DNA from: Chryseobacterium sp. KLBC 52
GTDB taxonomy: Bacteria > Bacteroidota > Bacteroidia > Flavobacteriales > Weeksellaceae
Direction: 5' to 3'
Assembly (NCBI RefSeq): GCF_003347605.1
Contig: NZ_QDFZ01000025.1
Location: 769 to 64,243, forward strand
DNA length: 63,475 nt
Shown: positions 8,890 to 16,617 of the stretch, piece after piece
Layout: each line of letters starts with the position of its first letter
Numbering within the stretch: position 1 is the first letter of the stretch
Notes under the pieces: generated by a model
The model's input: only the letters and a program-made list of their open reading frames with translations
Told to the model about the DNA's origin: nothing
Database searches by the model: none
Translations under genes and position numbers: made by a program

Positions 8890-8914
8890 CAAAGATAGCC
8901 TGAATTTCAACAGA
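8890..8914 (-). promoter_or_regulatory. Candidate promoter of the DapB-like gene
   Basis: On the minus strand the box TATCTTTG (8890-8897) matches TAnnTTTG, with GTTG at 8911-8914 upstream. It leaves a leader of about 45 nt. A 6-bp inverted repeat (CTATCT-CAA-AGATAG, 8884-8898) overlaps the box and could be an operator. Confidence 0.45.
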
Positions 8915-9076
8915 TGGGTTTCCAGATAATGAATATGTTTACTGTGACTCTACCTTTGAGAAATTCTTTTTTTTCTGCTGAATGAAACAGTAAATGTGTA
9001 CTATAAATTTATCTCATTATAGAAAGATAAGACGTGCATCTATTGTATGATACAAATTTACAATTGGTATTTTTAT

Positions 9077-9084
9077 TAAATTTG
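9077..9084 (+). promoter_or_regulatory. Candidate -7 box of the AraC-family gene
   Basis: TAAATTTG fits TAnnTTTG and lies 26 bp before the ATG at 9111. No clear TTTG partner at the expected spacing was found, so this is tentative. Confidence 0.35.
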
Positions 9085-9110
9085 CCAGAATTATTATATA
9101 AAACGCCAAA

Positions 9111-9902
9111 ATGAAATGTGGGTTATTAGAAAAAAGAAAAGGGGAGTTTGATGATGAAATTACTATCGATGCTTATGTGTGGTATGAGAAAGACTGGACA
9201 CATGATGACTATGATCATGCTCATCAAAGATATCAGCTGACTTATGTTGAAGAAGGGTATCAGTATTTTCACATTGAAAATAAAATCTATCTGGTTCCAC
9301 AAAATCACTTAATTTGGATTCCTACAGGCAAAAAACATCATACCCAGTCGGAAGCCAGTACAGTTAATCTCATGGTTATCTTATTCAAAACCGTTTTTGA
9401 TAATGATTTTTATAATAAAGTGCATGTTTTTGCAGCGCCTCCGGTTTTGAGAGAAATGTTGCAATATGCTTCAAAATGGAATAAATTATTGGAAGAAGAT
9501 GAAGAGCAGGGATATTTCCTGACAGCTTTATTGAATAGCCTTCCTCATTTCTGTACAGAGAAAGTAGGTTTACAGATCCCGATTCCCGCTGATCCAAGAT
9601 TACTGCCTGTATGTAATTATATTAATAAGAATTATACAGATCAGGTAAGTATAGATGATTTAGCTGATATATCCTTAATGTCTGTAAGAAGCCTTCAGCG
9701 TATATTTAAGTGGGAAACAGGTATTACTATCCAAAAATATGTCCAGCTGATTCGTATTTTAAAAAGTATTGAACTTATTAATACAGGACAATACACTTTA
9801 AGTCAGATCGCTTTTATGATTGGTTATAAAAGTCTATCGGCTTTTACCAACTCTTACTTTGGGATTATGAAAGAAAAGGCAAAAATTATTGGGAAATCTT
9901 AA
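9111..9902 (+). CDS. AraC-family transcriptional regulator
   Basis: 263 aa. The N-terminal part (about 20-110) looks like a cupin sensor: a His-rich region (DDYDHAHQRYQLTYVEEG), then HIENKIYLVPQNHLIWIPTGKKHHTQ. The C-terminal part holds two helix-turn-helix units of AraC type (SIDDLADISLMSVRSLQRIFKWETG and LSQIAFMIGYKSLSAFTNSYF). The usual P-x-x-Y-R ending after the second unit is not present; the chain ends KEKAKIIGKS. It is divergent from the DapB-like gene with 268 bp between them, the common layout of an AraC activator and its target. The ligand is not readable. Confidence 0.88.
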   Translation: MKCGLLEKRKGEFDDEITIDAYVWYEKDWTHDDYDHAHQRYQLTYVEEGYQYFHIENKIYLVPQNHLIWIPTGKKHHTQSEASTVNLMVILFKTVFDNDFYNKVHVFAAPPVLREMLQYASKWNKLLEEDEEQGYFLTALLNSLPHFCTEKVGLQIPIPADPRLLPVCNYINKNYTDQVSIDDLADISLMSVRSLQRIFKWETGITIQKYVQLIRILKSIELINTGQYTLSQIAFMIGYKSLSAFTNSYFGIMKEKAKIIGKS

Positions 9903-9951
9903 AATTCTGTTTTTAAGATGGATTATGAAAAAAATCTTAGACACATAGAAG

Positions 9952-9977
9952 AAAGGCAGATACAATTTTCTGTCTTT
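9952..9977 (+). terminator. Terminator of the AraC-family gene
   Basis: A 9-bp stem with one G-U pair (AAAGGCAGA with TCTGTCTTT) and an 8-nt loop, about 50 bp after the stop and ending in a T-rich tract. Confidence 0.55.
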
Positions 9978-10085
9978 TTCTAACAGTTGAATCAAATAAT
10001 CAATTCAAAAATAGAAAGAAACGAGTATTGCTTATCATTACATTAGGCTCTAAATGCATAAGTTATAAGAAAACTAAAGTGAAAA

Positions 10086-10119
10086 AAAAGGCGCCAACTT
10101 TCTTTAGTTGGCGCCTTTT
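10086..10119 (-). terminator. Terminator of tRNA-Arg
   Basis: A perfect 14-bp stem (AAAAGGCGCCAACT with its complement) and 6-nt loop, followed on the minus strand by a long T run. The stem begins at the final A of the encoded CCA, so processing of the tRNA 3' end must open this hairpin. Confidence 0.85.
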
Positions 10120-10195
10120 GGTGACCTCGACAGGATTCAAACCTGTAACCTTCTGAGCCGTAATCAGATGCGCTATTCAGTTGCGCCACGAGGCC
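10119..10195 (-). tRNA. tRNA-Arg (anticodon ACG)
   Basis: Read on the minus strand, the acceptor stem GGCCTCG pairs with CGAGGTC (one G-U). The anticodon arm is TCTGA-TTACGGC-TCAGA with anticodon ACG, and the T-arm carries GGTTTGAATCC-type sequence. The discriminator A is followed by an encoded CCA (10119-10121). ACG reads CGU and, if deaminated to ICG, CGC and CGA. A TAnnTTTG box lies about 28 bp upstream and a strong hairpin follows immediately. The gene stands alone. Confidence 0.93.
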
Positions 10196-10222
10196 GTTTG
10201 TTATCTTGTTGTTTAACGGTTG

Positions 10223-10230
10223 CAAATATA
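10223..10230 (-). promoter_or_regulatory. Candidate -7 box for tRNA-Arg
   Basis: On the minus strand the sequence is TATATTTG, 28 nt before the mature tRNA 5' end. The upstream TTTG partner is not clear. Confidence 0.4.
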
Positions 10231-10254
10231 CCACTTTTTTCCGTTCTTTGAAAC

Positions 10255-11301
10255 ATGAAAAAGAAAATTTTACTTTTATTTACGGTATTTTCGCTAATTG
10301 CCTGTAAAAGAGAATCAAAAATTTCGTCCTCAGATTGGACAAATATCTCAAATCGTACCCAATACAAGGAACAGGACGGAAACCTGGAGTTGAAATCGGG
10401 GAATTTCACTTATAATTTTAAGCAGAATCAAACTCCTTTCAAGAAAATAATCCTGCTGAATGCTAGTATGGCAGGGTATATTTCAGAGCTTGGGGCAGAA
10501 AATGTAATCATAGGAGTTTCCAGTCCGGAATATATTTTTTCAGATAAAATTCAGAATCTGATCAAAGAAGGAAAGATCCAGAATGTAGGAAGCGAACAGA
10601 AATATGATGTGGAAAAGATCATCTCTATGAAGCCGGATGCTATTTTTACCAATCATATTGCCAGTTTTGACAATACTTATGAGCTTTTAAAGAATAATGG
10701 CATTCAGGTAATATTTCTGGATGAATACATGGAACAGAAACCTTTGGAAAAAACGGCTTATATCAAACTTTTCGGAGAGTTTTTAGGAAAAGAAAAAGAA
10801 GCTGAAGCTAAATATCAGGAAGTGGAGAAAAATTACAGTGATCTGAAACAGCTTGCATCAAAAGCAAAAGGAAAACCTGTGGTACTTGCTAATGAAATGT
10901 ATGGAGACGTCTGGTATCTTCCAGGGGGAAATACTTCTGTGGCTCATTATATTTTGGATGCCAACGCCAATTATATCATGAAGGATAATAAAGATGAAAA
11001 AGCTTTAACAATGAGCTTTGAGGAAGTATACGCCAAAGCAGGAGGAGTACAGTACTGGGTAAATGCAGGAAGCCATACTTCGAAAAAAGAAATGCTGGGC
11101 ATGAATCCTTTCTATGGAAAGCTGGATGTATTCAATAAAGGAAAAATCTATACCATTGCCGGAAAGGAAAAACTGAAAGCGAATGATTTCTTTGAAAGCG
11201 GTGTGGTGAGAGCTGATTTAATCCTTAAAGATTATATAAAAATCTTTCATCCTGAACTTTTACCCGATTATCAGCTTACTTACATGAAAGAATTGCAGTA
11301 A
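10255..11301 (+). CDS. ABC transporter substrate-binding lipoprotein (TroA/BtuF-like, iron complex or cobalamin type)
   Basis: 348 aa, lipoprotein signal MKKKILLLFTVFSLIAC with lipidated Cys17. The mature chain resembles periplasmic binding proteins of the Fe-siderophore/haem/B12 class. It has a first lobe (ILLNASMAGYISELGAENVIIGVSSPEY, with IISMKPDAIFTNH following), a long linking helix near 180-200 (KEAEAKYQEVEKNYSDLKQ) and a second lobe (GGNTSVAHYILDANANYI, NPFYGKLDVFNKGKIY). It would capture a metal chelate and pass it to a membrane permease. No permease or ATPase gene lies beside it, so partners are elsewhere. The ligand cannot be told from sequence alone. Confidence 0.78.
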   Translation: MKKKILLLFTVFSLIACKRESKISSSDWTNISNRTQYKEQDGNLELKSGNFTYNFKQNQTPFKKIILLNASMAGYISELGAENVIIGVSSPEYIFSDKIQNLIKEGKIQNVGSEQKYDVEKIISMKPDAIFTNHIASFDNTYELLKNNGIQVIFLDEYMEQKPLEKTAYIKLFGEFLGKEKEAEAKYQEVEKNYSDLKQLASKAKGKPVVLANEMYGDVWYLPGGNTSVAHYILDANANYIMKDNKDEKALTMSFEEVYAKAGGVQYWVNAGSHTSKKEMLGMNPFYGKLDVFNKGKIYTIAGKEKLKANDFFESGVVRADLILKDYIKIFHPELLPDYQLTYMKELQ

Positions 11302-11324
11302 CTCATACTATTTGCTTATTTTTG
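11293..11324 (+). promoter_or_regulatory. Candidate promoter of mtgA
   Basis: TTG at 11293-11295 and TATTTTTG at 11317-11324 are 21 bp apart, 20 bp before the chosen ATG at 11345. Part of the site lies inside the end of the preceding gene. Confidence 0.45.
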
Positions 11325-11344
11325 CCTTTCCTTTTTATCAAGTT

Positions 11345-11989
11345 ATGTGGAAAAAAATTAAACAGCTTATCTTCATCATTCTTGTTTTGAATGTCGTTTT
11401 TATCATCTGGGGTAGATTCTTTAATCCACCCATTACTCTTACGCAGATAGGAGGACTTTTTGAATATGGAAAACTGCATAGGGATTATATTTCCTATGAC
11501 GAAATGGGAAGTAATGTGAAAAAAGCCGTAATTGCTTCTGAAGATCAGAAATTTTTTGATCATGACGGCTTCGATTATACAGCCATCGAAAAAGCTATGA
11601 AGTATAATGAGAAAGGCAAAAAAATAAGAGGAGGAAGTACCATTTCCCAGCAAACAGCGAAGAATGTGTTTCTTTGGCAGGGCAGAAGCTGGGTGAGAAA
11701 AGGACTGGAAGCAGTGTATACTTTCATTATTGAAAAAGTATGGACTAAAGATATTATCCTTGAAAGATACCTGAATTCCATAGAAATGGGACAAGGTGTA
11801 TTTGGCGTAGAAGCAGCTGCACAATATTATTTTGGTAAATCATCCAAAGATTTAAGTGTCTCCGATGCAGCCTGGATTGCCGCTGTATTACCTAATCCAA
11901 AAAAGTATGATCCTAAAAATCCATCTCCTTATCTGAGAAAGAAACATAATTGGATTATGAGACAGATGAGGAATGTGAGTTTGAAATAG
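11345..11989 (+). CDS. mtgA: Monofunctional biosynthetic peptidoglycan transglycosylase
   Basis: 214 aa from ATG 11345. An upstream TTG in the same frame is less likely because a promoter-like box lies between it and the ATG. One N-terminal membrane helix (IKQLIFIILVLNVVFIIWG) anchors a GT51 domain in the periplasm. Motifs in order are IASEDQKFFDHDGFD with catalytic Glu66, RGGSTISQQTAKNVFLW, KDIILERYLNSIEMGQGVFG and AAQYYFGKSSKDLS. The enzyme polymerises lipid II into glycan strands without cross-linking. Length is normal for MtgA. The PF10136 membrane protein follows after 13 bp. Confidence 0.93.
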   Translation: MWKKIKQLIFIILVLNVVFIIWGRFFNPPITLTQIGGLFEYGKLHRDYISYDEMGSNVKKAVIASEDQKFFDHDGFDYTAIEKAMKYNEKGKKIRGGSTISQQTAKNVFLWQGRSWVRKGLEAVYTFIIEKVWTKDIILERYLNSIEMGQGVFGVEAAAQYYFGKSSKDLSVSDAAWIAAVLPNPKKYDPKNPSPYLRKKHNWIMRQMRNVSLK

Positions 11990-11997
11990 TATCTTTG
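11990..11997 (+). promoter_or_regulatory. Candidate -7 box directly before the PF10136 gene
   Basis: TATCTTTG lies only 5 bp before the ATG at 12003. If used, the transcript would be almost leaderless. No TTTG partner at the usual spacing was found. Confidence 0.3.
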
Positions 11998-12002
11998 TAC
12001 TA

Positions 12003-14033
12003 ATGAAATTCTTTAATTCCAGCACAAATTTTGAGTCAGTTCTTAAAAAATACTTTTCTTTTAAGAACGAAACGCATTCTTTAGAACCTTTTGCAGAGTT
12101 TTTAGAGACGATAAAAGAGGCCGACTTTACAGATGTGCTCAATTTTTTCAGAAGCAATCCTAATTTTGCTGAAAACTTTAAATATTATATTCACAATATT
12201 TTTAGAGGAAGACCTTTCAACCTTTCCCTGACGGAAGCGAATATTCTTTCAGAAAATGCCTTCTTCCCGGAGCTTAAAAAAAGAATACTGAACAAGGTTC
12301 TGCCGCCCGTTGAAAATGAGAATACGGTATGGTACATGATCGATAACGTCAGTATGAGGCCGAAAAAGGATTTGAAATATCTGCATAACCTTCCTGAAAA
12401 TGAGATCAATGAATTTTTGAATATGTTGGGAGCTTCGGATTTTATTATCCGTCCTAATGTTAAAAAGGAACTTATTTTCTCTATGAACATCCTTTCCTGG
12501 AGGGTAACGGGAATGGCGATGGAAGTGGAAGTAGTTAGAATGGCCCCTCAATACAGAAATTTGGACAATCCGTTTCTTGCCCTTCAGAATGAGCTGGAAA
12601 CATTGGCTGATGATCTGGTTAAAGATCCGGAATTACAGCTGCATTCAAAAGACAGCCGATATAAGCAGATCAAAATCTACGCAGAACAATGCCAGGAGTT
12701 TGTGAATATTGCTTTTAAAAATTCCGCTAAATATGGTATTTCCGGGAAGATTAATCAATCCCTGTTAAAAATCCGTCAGCAGACTGAAAGAATATATGAA
12801 ATTGCCCAGTTATTGGTTATTGATACAGATGAAGATGTTCAGATAAAATCCAAGCAGTTGATTTTTAATATTCTGAATTATAAATCTCACAAAAATAATA
12901 TCTCAGATCTTATCAATGACAGTACGAGGTTGATCTCACACCTTATTACCAATCACACGGCAGAAACCGGAACCCATTATATTACTTCTACCCGAAAAGA
13001 ATATATGACCATGTTCTACAAAGCGAGTGGTGGTGGTATTATTGTAGGAGCCCTTTGTGTTCTTAAAATGCTCTATGGATACATCCCGGGAAGTGATTTT
13101 TCACATGCCTTTCTGTATTCAATGAATTATGCGATGGGATTTGTGATGATTTATCTGATGGGTTTTACACTTGCCACAAAACAGCCGGCTATGACTGCTG
13201 CCACGATGACAAAAGTATTATCAGAAGAAGGAAATGCCCAAAGAAATAATACGGAGTTTGCCCATTTGGTATCCAAGTTGTTCAGAAGCCAGTTCATTGC
13301 CTTTGTAGGAAATGTATTGCTTGCCTTTCCGATAGCTCTCGCTATTATTTACGGATTGGATGTGTTTTTCTCCCAAAACCTTGCTGTAGAGCGTTCAGAT
13401 AAACTGCTGAAAGACCTTGATCCTTTTAAATCCAAAGCTATTCTGCATGCCAGTATTGCCGGATTCTACCTTTTTATTTCCGGAATTATTTCGGGAAATA
13501 TCGGAAACAATTCTGTGTTTTATCAGATTCCTGAAAGAATTACCAAAAACCTTTCCATCAGAAGTTTTTTTGGAAAGAAATTCGCAAAAGGACTTTCAAA
13601 ATATTATGCAAAAAACTGGCCGGGAATCATTTCCAATTTCTGGTTTGGGGTTTTCCTTGGAGCAACGGCTCCGGTCGGAATGTTTTTCGGACTGGATCTG
13701 GATATCAGACACATTACCTTTGCAGCCGGAAACTTTGCTTTAGGATTATATGGAAAAGATTTCTCTGTAGATTCCTATACATTCTGGATGTCTTTTGTAA
13801 CGGTATTCCTGATTGGTTTCTTCAACTTCCTGGTAAGTTTCAGTTTGTCGATGTTCCTGGCATTCAGGTCAAGAAAAATGAATTTCGGACAGGTAAGTGA
13901 GATCTATAAAGAGATTTTCAGATACTTTACGAAACATCCGCTGAAATTCTTCCTACCGCTTAGCTCTGGTCTGGACAAAAAAGCAGACGATCTGATGAGC
14001 AGTACCATTTCTAATAAATCAGAAGAACATTAA
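12003..14033 (+). CDS. PF10136-family membrane protein (named 'site-specific recombinase Gcr' in databases)
   Basis: 676 aa. The first half (about 1-330) is soluble and helical. From about residue 340 there are six to seven membrane helices (GGGIIVGALCVLKMLYGYI, FLYSMNYAMGFVMIYLMGF, FIAFVGNVLLAFPIALAII, SIAGFYLFISGIISGNIG, FWFGVFLGATAPVGMFFG, WMSFVTVFLIGFFNFLVSF), with the conserved phrase LATKQPAMTAATM between them. This matches the family labelled SpecificRecomb, but nothing in the protein looks like a recombinase. A membrane protein cannot plausibly carry out site-specific recombination. It follows mtgA by 13 bp, so an envelope role is more likely. A terminator closes the unit. Confidence 0.75.
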   Translation: MKFFNSSTNFESVLKKYFSFKNETHSLEPFAEFLETIKEADFTDVLNFFRSNPNFAENFKYYIHNIFRGRPFNLSLTEANILSENAFFPELKKRILNKVLPPVENENTVWYMIDNVSMRPKKDLKYLHNLPENEINEFLNMLGASDFIIRPNVKKELIFSMNILSWRVTGMAMEVEVVRMAPQYRNLDNPFLALQNELETLADDLVKDPELQLHSKDSRYKQIKIYAEQCQEFVNIAFKNSAKYGISGKINQSLLKIRQQTERIYEIAQLLVIDTDEDVQIKSKQLIFNILNYKSHKNNISDLINDSTRLISHLITNHTAETGTHYITSTRKEYMTMFYKASGGGIIVGALCVLKMLYGYIPGSDFSHAFLYSMNYAMGFVMIYLMGFTLATKQPAMTAATMTKVLSEEGNAQRNNTEFAHLVSKLFRSQFIAFVGNVLLAFPIALAIIYGLDVFFSQNLAVERSDKLLKDLDPFKSKAILHASIAGFYLFISGIISGNIGNNSVFYQIPERITKNLSIRSFFGKKFAKGLSKYYAKNWPGIISNFWFGVFLGATAPVGMFFGLDLDIRHITFAAGNFALGLYGKDFSVDSYTFWMSFVTVFLIGFFNFLVSFSLSMFLAFRSRKMNFGQVSEIYKEIFRYFTKHPLKFFLPLSSGLDKKADDLMSSTISNKSEEH

Positions 14034-14041
14034 TATCATAA

Positions 14042-14069
14042 AAAATGCTACCCTCGGGTAGCATTTTTC
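14042..14069. terminator. Terminator after the PF10136 gene
   Basis: A 12-bp stem AAAAATGCTACC/GGTAGCATTTTT capped by CTCG, with A and T tracts on both sides. It can also serve the convergent peptide gene at 14084. Confidence 0.88.
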
Positions 14070-14083
14070 TATTGGTATAGCAA

Positions 14084-14251
14084 TTAAAGACAAATAGGAA
14101 GTAATGGGCATTTTGTAGGCAGTGTTGTCCAATAAGCACATTCGTTTTCATTGGCGCAGCTTACGGCACAGCAGATTTCTCCGGTACCACCTCCCTGTAT
14201 TGTTTTTAAAGTTTTTCTTGTCAGTTTTTTTGATGCAATTGATTTTTTCAT
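14084..14251 (-). CDS. Bacteriocin-like cysteine-rich peptide with GG leader
   Basis: 55 aa from the ATG that gives MKKSIASKKLTRKTLKTIQ-GG; an in-frame upstream ATG (8 residues longer) is less likely. The leader is Lys-rich, with L-x-x-x-x-L spacing ending in a double glycine at residues 20-21, as in precursors cleaved by C39 peptidase ABC exporters. The core of about 34 residues has six Cys (27, 28, 32, 38, 48, 54), enough for three disulfides or another modification. No maturation enzyme, exporter or immunity gene lies nearby, so processing machinery would have to be elsewhere. Activity is unknown; it could be a bacteriocin, a signal or a structural peptide. It is convergent with the PF10136 gene. 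Confidence 0.65.
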   Translation of the reverse strand: MKKSIASKKLTRKTLKTIQGGGTGEICCAVSCANENECAYWTTLPTKCPLLPICL

Positions 14252-14353
14252 GGTAAAAAATAGATTAATGTGCATTAAAAATACATATTAATTTGCATAA
14301 AATAAAATAATTTCAACGTTAGTGAATTATTTAAATGAATTTGCCTTCTACTC

Positions 14354-14647
14354 CTATAATATCTGTAGATCGTTAAATTTCTCAACACCGAATTTATCCT
14401 GGAATTTTTTGAGATAAAAACTTTTCCGCATTTTAAAATCGTGTTTCAATAAAGGAGAATCAATTTTAATAATAATACATTCATTTTCAATATTCACACT
14501 TCTGATTTCACTGAAAAGACTTTCATCAAGATATTCTTCAAGGAAATCTTTAATGTCAAAAGCAACTAGTTTATGTTCAAAACCATAAATTCTGGCAAAA
14601 GATTTTACCAGTTCAGAGGATTGATATTCACGTTTTTTCTTCTTCAT
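14354..14647 (-). CDS. DUF721 (DciA-like) protein
   Basis: 97 aa, Lys-rich start MKKKKREYQSSELVKSF. The phrases IIIKIDSPLLKHDFKMRKSFYLKKF and VEKFNDLQIL match the DUF721 fold, related to DciA, the loader of the replicative helicase in bacteria lacking DnaC. It lies 113 bp downstream of recF on the same strand, the common recF-DUF721 neighbourhood. Function here is inferred from family and context. No signal or membrane segment is present. Confidence 0.8.
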   Translation of the reverse strand: MKKKKREYQSSELVKSFARIYGFEHKLVAFDIKDFLEEYLDESLFSEIRSVNIENECIIIKIDSPLLKHDFKMRKSFYLKKFQDKFGVEKFNDLQIL

Positions 14648-14651
14648 AGTT

Positions 14652-14692
14652 GGGGTTCGGGATGCGTGATTCGGGTTTCGAGATTTGGGATG
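14652..14692. repeat. Interspersed TTCGGGAT/ATTCGGG repeat, copy A
   Basis: The sequence TTCGGGATGCGTGATTCGGG followed by TTTCGAGATTTGGGA lies between the DUF721 gene and recF. Related sequence occurs in the other orientation at 27813-27852, and as two partial arms inside a gene at 57451-57555. The family is recognised by eye. Confidence 0.6.
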
Positions 14693-14760
14693 GAGTTTAG
14701 AATGATAAGTTAAGATAAAAAATACTATAATATTGAGAAATAGGTTTAAATATTTATTGA

Positions 14761-15840
14761 CTAAATTTCAAAAATGATACTTTCCTCGTTAATTTTCTTC
14801 ACGACACTTTCCGTACGCTCTCTGTGAGTATCTGTGATAAAAATCTGTCCGAAACTTTCTTTATTTACCAATTCAATCAATTGAGAAACTCTGGTATCAT
14901 CAAGCTTATCAAAAATATCATCGAGCAGTAGAATAGGCGTCTTTTTGGTGAGTTCTTTTACAAGACTCATCTGAGCCAGCTTTAAAGAGATCAGGAAAGA
15001 TTTTTGCTGTCCCTGCGATCCGATTTTCTTGATTAATACATCATCCATTTCAAAAAGAAGATCATCCTTATGAATTCCTTTTGACGTGTAAGTAAGCATT
15101 CGGTCTCTCTCAAGGCTGTCTTTTAAAAGGCTTTCAAAAGAATCTTCCAGCAAATGAGATTCATAAATTACCGATACAGTTTCTTTTCCACCGGAAATAA
15201 TCTGATAGAAATTCTGAACAATTGGGTTGAGCTGTTCTACAAACTCTTTTCTTTTCTTAAATATTTTCGTTCCAAATCTGGTGATAGGGTCATCATAAAT
15301 TTCCAGAGAATCTTTGTCCCAGGTTCTGTTTTTGGCAAAATATTTAAGTAAAGCATTTCGCTGCTGAATGGTTTTCTGATATTGGATGAGATCAAAAAGA
15401 TATTCTGAATCTGTCTGAGAGATCATCGCATCCAGAAACTTACGTCTGCTTTCTCCGGAATCCGAAATAAGATTCGAATCGTAAGGTGAGATCATAACAC
15501 TTGGCAGGTATCCGATATGATCTGCAAGCCTGTCGTAGCTTTTATCATTCTTCTTGATCACTTTTTTAGCTTCCTTAGGCTGGGTGATTCTGATGATATC
15601 CTCGCTGTCTTCATTCTGAATTTCAGCATCAATGGTAAAAAAGTCTTCCTCTTGTTTAATATTGTTGAGGTCCGTATTTCCCAGAAAGCTTTTTCCTACT
15701 GATAAATAATGCAGCGCATCCAGAATATTGGTCTTTCCCACGCCATTATTACCCACGAAACAGTTGATCTGCGGGGAAAACTCAAATTTTTTCTCAGAAT
15801 GGTTTTTGAAATTGTACAGGGAAAGCTTCTTGATAATCAT
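14761..15840 (-). CDS. recF: DNA replication and repair protein RecF
   Basis: 359 aa, normal length. The Walker A motif is GNNGVGKTN near residue 29. The signature region is GSQGQQKSFLISLKLAQM and Walker B is PILLLDDIFDKLDDTR, followed by IFITDTHRE. RecF is an SMC-like ATPase that, with RecO and RecR, loads RecA at gapped DNA. The start MIIKKLSLYNFKNH is the family norm. The gene ends 113 bp before DUF721 and begins 3 bp after the stop of the UbiA-like gene, so these minus-strand genes may share a transcript. Confidence 0.96.
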   Translation of the reverse strand: MIIKKLSLYNFKNHSEKKFEFSPQINCFVGNNGVGKTNILDALHYLSVGKSFLGNTDLNNIKQEEDFFTIDAEIQNEDSEDIIRITQPKEAKKVIKKNDKSYDRLADHIGYLPSVMISPYDSNLISDSGESRRKFLDAMISQTDSEYLFDLIQYQKTIQQRNALLKYFAKNRTWDKDSLEIYDDPITRFGTKIFKKRKEFVEQLNPIVQNFYQIISGGKETVSVIYESHLLEDSFESLLKDSLERDRMLTYTSKGIHKDDLLFEMDDVLIKKIGSQGQQKSFLISLKLAQMSLVKELTKKTPILLLDDIFDKLDDTRVSQLIELVNKESFGQIFITDTHRERTESVVKKINEESIIFEI

Positions 15841-15843
15841 TCG

Positions 15844-16599
15844 TCAAAAATACTCCATTATTACTAAAAATAAAAAAGGAAGTGCCGAACAAGTTTCCAC
15901 CCCGAATGAGAAATAAGCATCATCTCTTTTATTATCAGAGAAGTAGATGAGAAAATAAGTTACAATGCTGGCCATAAAAAATGCCAGGGCATAATGGAAG
16001 TCGAGATAGAAGATCCCGATGATGTTGCTGATAAAAACAAGTCCATAGGCAATGTATTTAGTGTTTTCCACCCCTATAAGCATAGGGAAAGTCTTTACGG
16101 TATCACTGTTCATATCACGGATATCAAAAGGTAGAACCAGTGCAGTAATAAAGAAAAAACTGATCAGAAAAATAGGCATGCTAAATTCCGGAAGCGTAAG
16201 CCAGCAGTTAACCAATGCCCATACTAATCCTACGTAGAACACTTTCAGTAAAGGAATTTTACGAATATATACATCGAGAAAAAAACTGTTGTAAAGCAGC
16301 CCCAGGACTACAATAATAAACCATTTCAGAAGTCTTATCTCATTATGATTATGAATGATTAGAAAAGCACAGACAATTCCTGCTGTTGCATTAAGAACAA
16401 GTATTTTCAAAAAGTGCCTGGTATATTGGTATTTAGTATACAGATAACCACTGAAATAAGTGATGAAAATAAGTGCAAAAGTAGGGAAACGGAATGTGTT
16501 TTGCTCTTTCATGAAAAATACTGCAAAAAGAGTTCCCATAAGAGAGACATAAAGCTGGCTGTCTATGACGGTTTTTTTCAGTATTTTTAAGATGTTCAT
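15844..16599 (-). CDS. UbiA-like polytopic membrane protein
   Basis: 251 aa with about eight hydrophobic helices. The segment LVLPFDIRDMNSDTVKTFPMLIG resembles the second Asp-rich motif of UbiA prenyltransferases (DIRDxxxD...KTLPxxxG). The first motif (N-D-x-x-D), normally after the second helix, is not seen: the matching place reads YNSFFLDVYIRKIP. It may therefore be a member with altered chemistry, or inactive. It begins only 18 bp from the divergent alpha-2-macroglobulin gene and precedes recF by 3 bp. No substrate can be proposed. Confidence 0.6.
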   Translation of the reverse strand: MNILKILKKTVIDSQLYVSLMGTLFAVFFMKEQNTFRFPTFALIFITYFSGYLYTKYQYTRHFLKILVLNATAGIVCAFLIIHNHNEIRLLKWFIIVVLGLLYNSFFLDVYIRKIPLLKVFYVGLVWALVNCWLTLPEFSMPIFLISFFFITALVLPFDIRDMNSDTVKTFPMLIGVENTKYIAYGLVFISNIIGIFYLDFHYALAFFMASIVTYFLIYFSDNKRDDAYFSFGVETCSALPFLFLVIMEYF

Positions 16600-16603
16600 T
16601 TAT

Positions 16604-16611
16604 CAAAATTA
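16604..16611 (-). promoter_or_regulatory. Candidate -7 box of the UbiA-like gene
   Basis: The minus strand reads TAATTTTG, 4 bp before the ATG at 16599, inside the 18-bp gap between divergent genes. If real, the transcript is nearly leaderless. Confidence 0.3.
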
Positions 16612-16617
16612 ATATAT

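Noticed and set aside
8843..9110. Lysine riboswitch upstream of the DapB-like gene
   Set aside because: The leader is only about 45 nt from the likely promoter and shows no conserved aptamer sequence.
10043..10234. Minus-strand open frame of 63 aa
   Set aside because: It reads through tRNA-Arg and its terminator.
12003..14033. Site-specific recombinase
   Set aside because: The family name is inherited from databases; the protein is a polytopic membrane protein without recombinase residues.
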